DNA of 64,000 nucleotides from positions 18,451,443-18,515,442 of the forward strand of contig NC_003071.7 in the NCBI RefSeq assembly GCF_000001735.4. Direction: 5' to 3'. Below the pieces are notes generated by a model. The model was not told where the DNA came from and made no database searches. It was given only the letters and a program-made list of their open reading frames with translations. Every line of letters begins with the position of its first letter. The first letter of the stretch is position 1. Made by a program: the position numbers and the translations under genes. Source of the stretch: Arabidopsis thaliana. Taxonomy: Eukaryota > Streptophyta > Magnoliopsida > Brassicales > Brassicaceae. Positions 60,277 to 64,000 of this stretch are shown here, in pieces.

Positions 60277-63200
60277 TTAAATGGAAGATTCCGCCTGGTG
60301 ATGCTCGAGATTGCGTAGGAGAATTTTCGTAAAGATCTTAGCTTCACGAGGCGTTTTTGCAGAAGCAGCTGCAGAACGAAGGAATCTCGATTCTCCTCCG
60401 TTCTGCATAAGGCTTACGTGATGCATTGCATGTCGACCACCCGGTATTGTAAACTGAATTAGAGCAAGCACAAAAAGATAAGATATATGCATCAGTTGTT
60501 GTAACCAACAGAGAACACGACACAATGTTTGTTTTCACATTTTTACATACCTGAAGAAGCGCAAACGCAGCACATGCTTTGAGTGTTGAATCAGGATTGC
60601 GCAACATTGTTACAAATCTTCCAATTTCAGCACCACTGCAAAGAAAACAATACATTTAAAAATTTCAAATCAGTTTTCAATCAAACACAAGACACCGCTG
60701 ATAGAGATAGATAGAGGCGAAAAGATTTAACCTGCATCTCAAATGGCCAGCTTCTTGTATGCGAGCTCTCTCTGTGACTTGTGCTAGCATAGTAGGGGTA
60801 GATGAAACAACAGGAGATTCAAATATGTGAGGATCTATAAAACTTAGGACAAAAGCTTCAATGTGTTTAAGAGCCATGTTTCTTGCCCCATCTAAGCTAA
60901 TGTTTTTCGATGTGCTCTCTGATGAAGAAGTTCCTATCATCAGAGCATATTCATCCATCCTGTTGCAGATCGATAATTCAGATCGAAAACCGTGAGAGTC
61001 GGATTGAATTTGGGATGTTTATTAACTAAGTTATATATTAATATACCTTCCATCAAACATGTATGCCAAAGCCAATGCAGCCATGAATCGAGCCATTTTT
61101 GAGACAGAAGACGAACACAAGTGAACAAGAGCTGGAACTCCTCCTTCCTCAACAATGCGGAGTGCATTACCAGGATTAAAAGCAAGATTCCATAGAGCTC
61201 CTGCTGCAGTTTCATGTACATCCTGGGAAAAAAACCAGCACATTGAGGAAATTTTATATCAGATTATCCAAGATGGCTTGGCTATGCTCAAAGTTCTTAC
61301 CTCGGCTTCAGACCGTGCAAGTGCAATTAGAGGTGGAACCCCACCTTCACGTCCAATCGCAACGCTGATGGAGATCAAAAAGAGCAATGGTAGGATTATT
61401 ATCAAGGAAAGTGACAGTAACAATAAATTGGTAAGAAACTCCTTTAAAACTTCTCTGTAACAAAAGCCTCAACTTGGTGCAAGCAAAATAAAAAGTATCA
61501 GCATGTGTGATATGTTAAAGCAAGATGGTCTGTCCTTATGTTGCTTCTGCATTGATCTTAAACATATCACGTGACAATCTATAAACAGAACGCATTAAAC
61601 TTAGATTCAGATGTATTTAGCACCTGTTTGCTTCTGACACCGATAATCCCCAAAGTGCACCAGCAGCTCTTTCTTGAAGACCTGTCGATGCATTTGAACA
61701 AGACTGTGCGAGCGCCACCTAAAATAATCAACAAAAGTGATCAATTCCCCTTATATATGCAGAGGAACAGTGTAATCATACTAAACAAACTGGAAGCATA
61801 CCAAAGCTTCAACACCACCAGCTACAGAGATAGATTCTCGATTCTTATCATCAAACGACAAATTCCATAGAGCACCAGCAGCTTCTTGTCTAACTCCTTC
61901 ATGAGGCGATTTTGTAAGTTGGACAAGAGCTTCTAATGCACCTGCTTCTTGCCCAACCGCAGCATTATTATTGTTGCTATCTCCATGAGCAGCCAAATTA
62001 GCTAAAGCACGAGCAGCCTGGAAAATAAAAACACCGTTAAACCACAAACTCAACTCACAAAGAAATTTTGTAAAAATAAAGAAACGGAATTTACCTGTTC
62101 TTGCACTCCCTCGTACTTGCAATTCCGAGCCAACATCACAAGGGCATGTACGCCTCCCGCTTTTGCGACTTCCATGCTGCATTTATCATCTGCTGCTAAG
62201 TTTGCTAATGCTCCTGCAGCTCGTTCCTAATCACACAAATTAGGTAAATCCTCCATATAGAAAGAAGGGAAATATCCAAAAATGACACTTTTTAACTAAG
62301 TATTATCGCAAGCGCCACTTTAAAAAATGAATTATCGAAACGACCACTTCTTAACAAATGGATTCACATAAGCATCCTAGGATTTATCCGTTTTTAGTAG
62401 GTTTTTTAATGATAAAATAACTGTAGACGGTATTTGTTTTGGTTATAAAATAGAAAGGTTTTGTTTGATTTAGAAACAAAAGAAAAAGATGAAGCTTCAA
62501 GGTAGCGAAAGTGTACCAAGACTCCATCACAGCCATTTGGCCATCTAAATATAAGGTCGACCAGTGCCTTCACTCCTCCAGCCTGAGCAATAGCATTCTA
62601 ATAGAGAAAACAACAAAAAATGAGTCCTAAAAAATCAAGAGTAACAACAAGAATATTATAGATAATTAGAGGACTTACCTTATGCTCTTCTCCGACAGAG
62701 AGATTCCATAGTCCACCAGCAGCTTCCTCAGCCACAAGTCTGTTCATTGACTTTGCCAAACCAGCAAGAATTTTGATTCCTCCTTCTTCAGCAACAGACT
62801 TTGCAATATTAGCATTTACCGACAAATTTGCAATAGCCTAAAAAATCAGATAAAAGAACAATGTTAGTGTGTCCCAGTCAAAAGTATCAAAATTCCAGTA
62901 TGAAAAATGACAAGCAAAAAAAAAAAGAAGAAGAAGTAACCTTTGCAGCTTCTGACTGAAGCCCTTCTCGCCATGATTTCGCAAGTTCTAGAAGAAGGCG
63001 AATACCTCCATCTTTCATAACTGCTTCAGCTCTTCCACAGTCTATACTAGCATTCTCATCATCAACAACTACAAAAGTTGCAAGCCCAGTAGCTGATCTC
63101 TCCTGGACATCTTCCTGTGAGCTTTGCATTAAATTAAGCAGCAATGCGGCTCCTTCATTCAGCCAGAAATCATCCAATCCTTCTGGATTACACTCTGCAG

Positions 63201-64000
63201 TTCGTAGAAGCGTATGAGAGATAATCCATTCGATCCAATGTATAAAGTCATTAATTGTTTTATCCTTGGTTGTTTTCATCAATTCTCTCCAATAGGCAAA
63301 GATATCCTTTGGTTTCTTTGTATTATCGGCGAATATAGAAGCAAGTCCATCAAAAACATTAGTAAACAGAGCAAGTAAGACTTTTCCTTTGAATCGGTTA
63401 TAGCTGATTAAACTTTCATCCTCTTCGAGGACATGACAGTTTAAAGCACACAATACTTTCAAGCTCTGTGATGATGTCAAGAACCTAGAAACTGCGGTGG
63501 GTCCAATGTCGGTCCTCGAGACATCCAAACCGGTTAATTTCGGAAGCTTATCCCAATTATTTGATGCAATTGACCATTTTATGTTTGATGTCCCAGCAAC
63601 AGAGAGGTATCGAACAGATACAACTTTTCCCAGAGCCTCCTCGTCAATGTTTAGACAATCTAAGAACCCGAGATCATTGAGCTGTGGACAATGCTTGGCC
63701 AGAGCTTCAATGGCTTCAGAAGTCACATCTCTAATCCCAGAAAGGCGAAGCTTTTTAAGCTTAGGACAACAAAAGGCAACAGCTTTGATAGCATCACTAG
63801 TGATCCTCTCACAAAAGTCAGGTCCAAGTTGGAGACTCTCAAGTGCCTCATGTCGCGCCACTATCATTGACAATGTGGCATCAGTTATTTTCTTGCAATA
63901 GTCGCCGCTTACTTCAATTAGATTCCTAGCTTTGAGATGTATAAGGGAATCAGCTGATTCAACACCACGAAACCTTAAGTAATGAAGATTAACACACCTA
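60277..64000 (-). CDS. ARABIDILLO-1: ARABIDILLO-1, F-box/LRR/armadillo protein (5' end outside window)
   Basis: The 3' part of a minus-strand gene. Exons: 62941 to beyond 64000, 62679-62837, 62517-62597, 62095-62226, 61802-62017, 61624-61718, 61301-61364, 61047-61222, 60732-60959, 60551-60635, 60277-60453; the stop codon is at 60277-60279. The visible protein starts within the LRR region (CVNLHYLRFRG, then CCPKLKKLRLSG and HCPQLNDLGFLDC), continues through a linker, then about nine armadillo repeats (for example EEAAGGLWNLSVG, ERAAGALANLAAD, QEAAGALWNLSFD, ETAAGALWNLAFN), each with the ALxNL helix signature. The N-terminal nuclear signals and F-box lie outside the window. ARABIDILLO proteins, related to beta-catenin, promote lateral root branching, probably as substrate receptors of SCF ubiquitin ligases. 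Recognised as At2g44900. Confidence 0.95.

Noticed and set aside
1..64000. CRISPR arrays, rRNA or tRNA genes, bacterial-type operons
   Set aside because: No spaced repeat array and no recognisable rRNA or tRNA sequence found by eye; gene structure is nuclear plant type throughout. A covariance-model scan would be needed to exclude small RNA genes.

Overview
The window is plant nuclear DNA, almost certainly Arabidopsis thaliana chromosome 2. It is AT-rich, with short GT-AG introns of roughly 75-450 bp, telo-box and site II promoter elements, and single genes separated by AT-rich spacers. I recognise the whole run of genes as the At2g44750 to At2g44900 interval. Locus numbers and symbols come from recognising the proteins, not from a search. 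Exon limits were placed by hand from splice sites and reading frame, and every complete gene closes in frame.

Layout: TPK2, thiamin pyrophosphokinase (68-1312, +); a plastid-targeted DUF3598 protein (1495-3343, -); an ELMO-domain protein (6375-8444, +); a dead uclacyanin copy (9245-9752, -) beside intact UCC2 (10740-11790, -); a 2-oxoglutarate/Fe(II) oxygenase (15562-17109, +); a 10-kb gene-poor stretch holding a foldback element and an old tandem duplication; the jasmonate lipase DAD1 (27383-28726, +); a Faf1/C1orf131-like ribosome-assembly protein (33191-34075, +); the AGC kinase PAX/AGC1-3 (38956-41337, +); ERF13 (43998-44678, +); a TLD-domain pseudogene (47503-48123, +); a C2orf69-like protein (48328-49381, +); RLP24 (49592-50686, -) divergent from a membrane zinc-ribbon protein (51808-52980, +); the PPR protein AHG11 (53668-55464, +); a gene remnant (56357-56702, +); CYP704A1 (56950-58866, -) with a dead 3'-end copy upstream (59252-59625); and the C-terminal two thirds of ARABIDILLO-1 (60277 to beyond 64000, -).

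The genes are independent transcription units and do not form a pathway or cluster. The one shared theme is ribosome assembly: RLP24 and the Faf1-like gene both carry a telo-box with site II elements. I found no previously undescribed system. The points most worth a second look are four broken gene copies, a 132-bp foldback element, a 32-codon small ORF upstream of DAD1, a frame-preserving intron and an overlapping uORF in PAX, and several uncatalogued local repeats.
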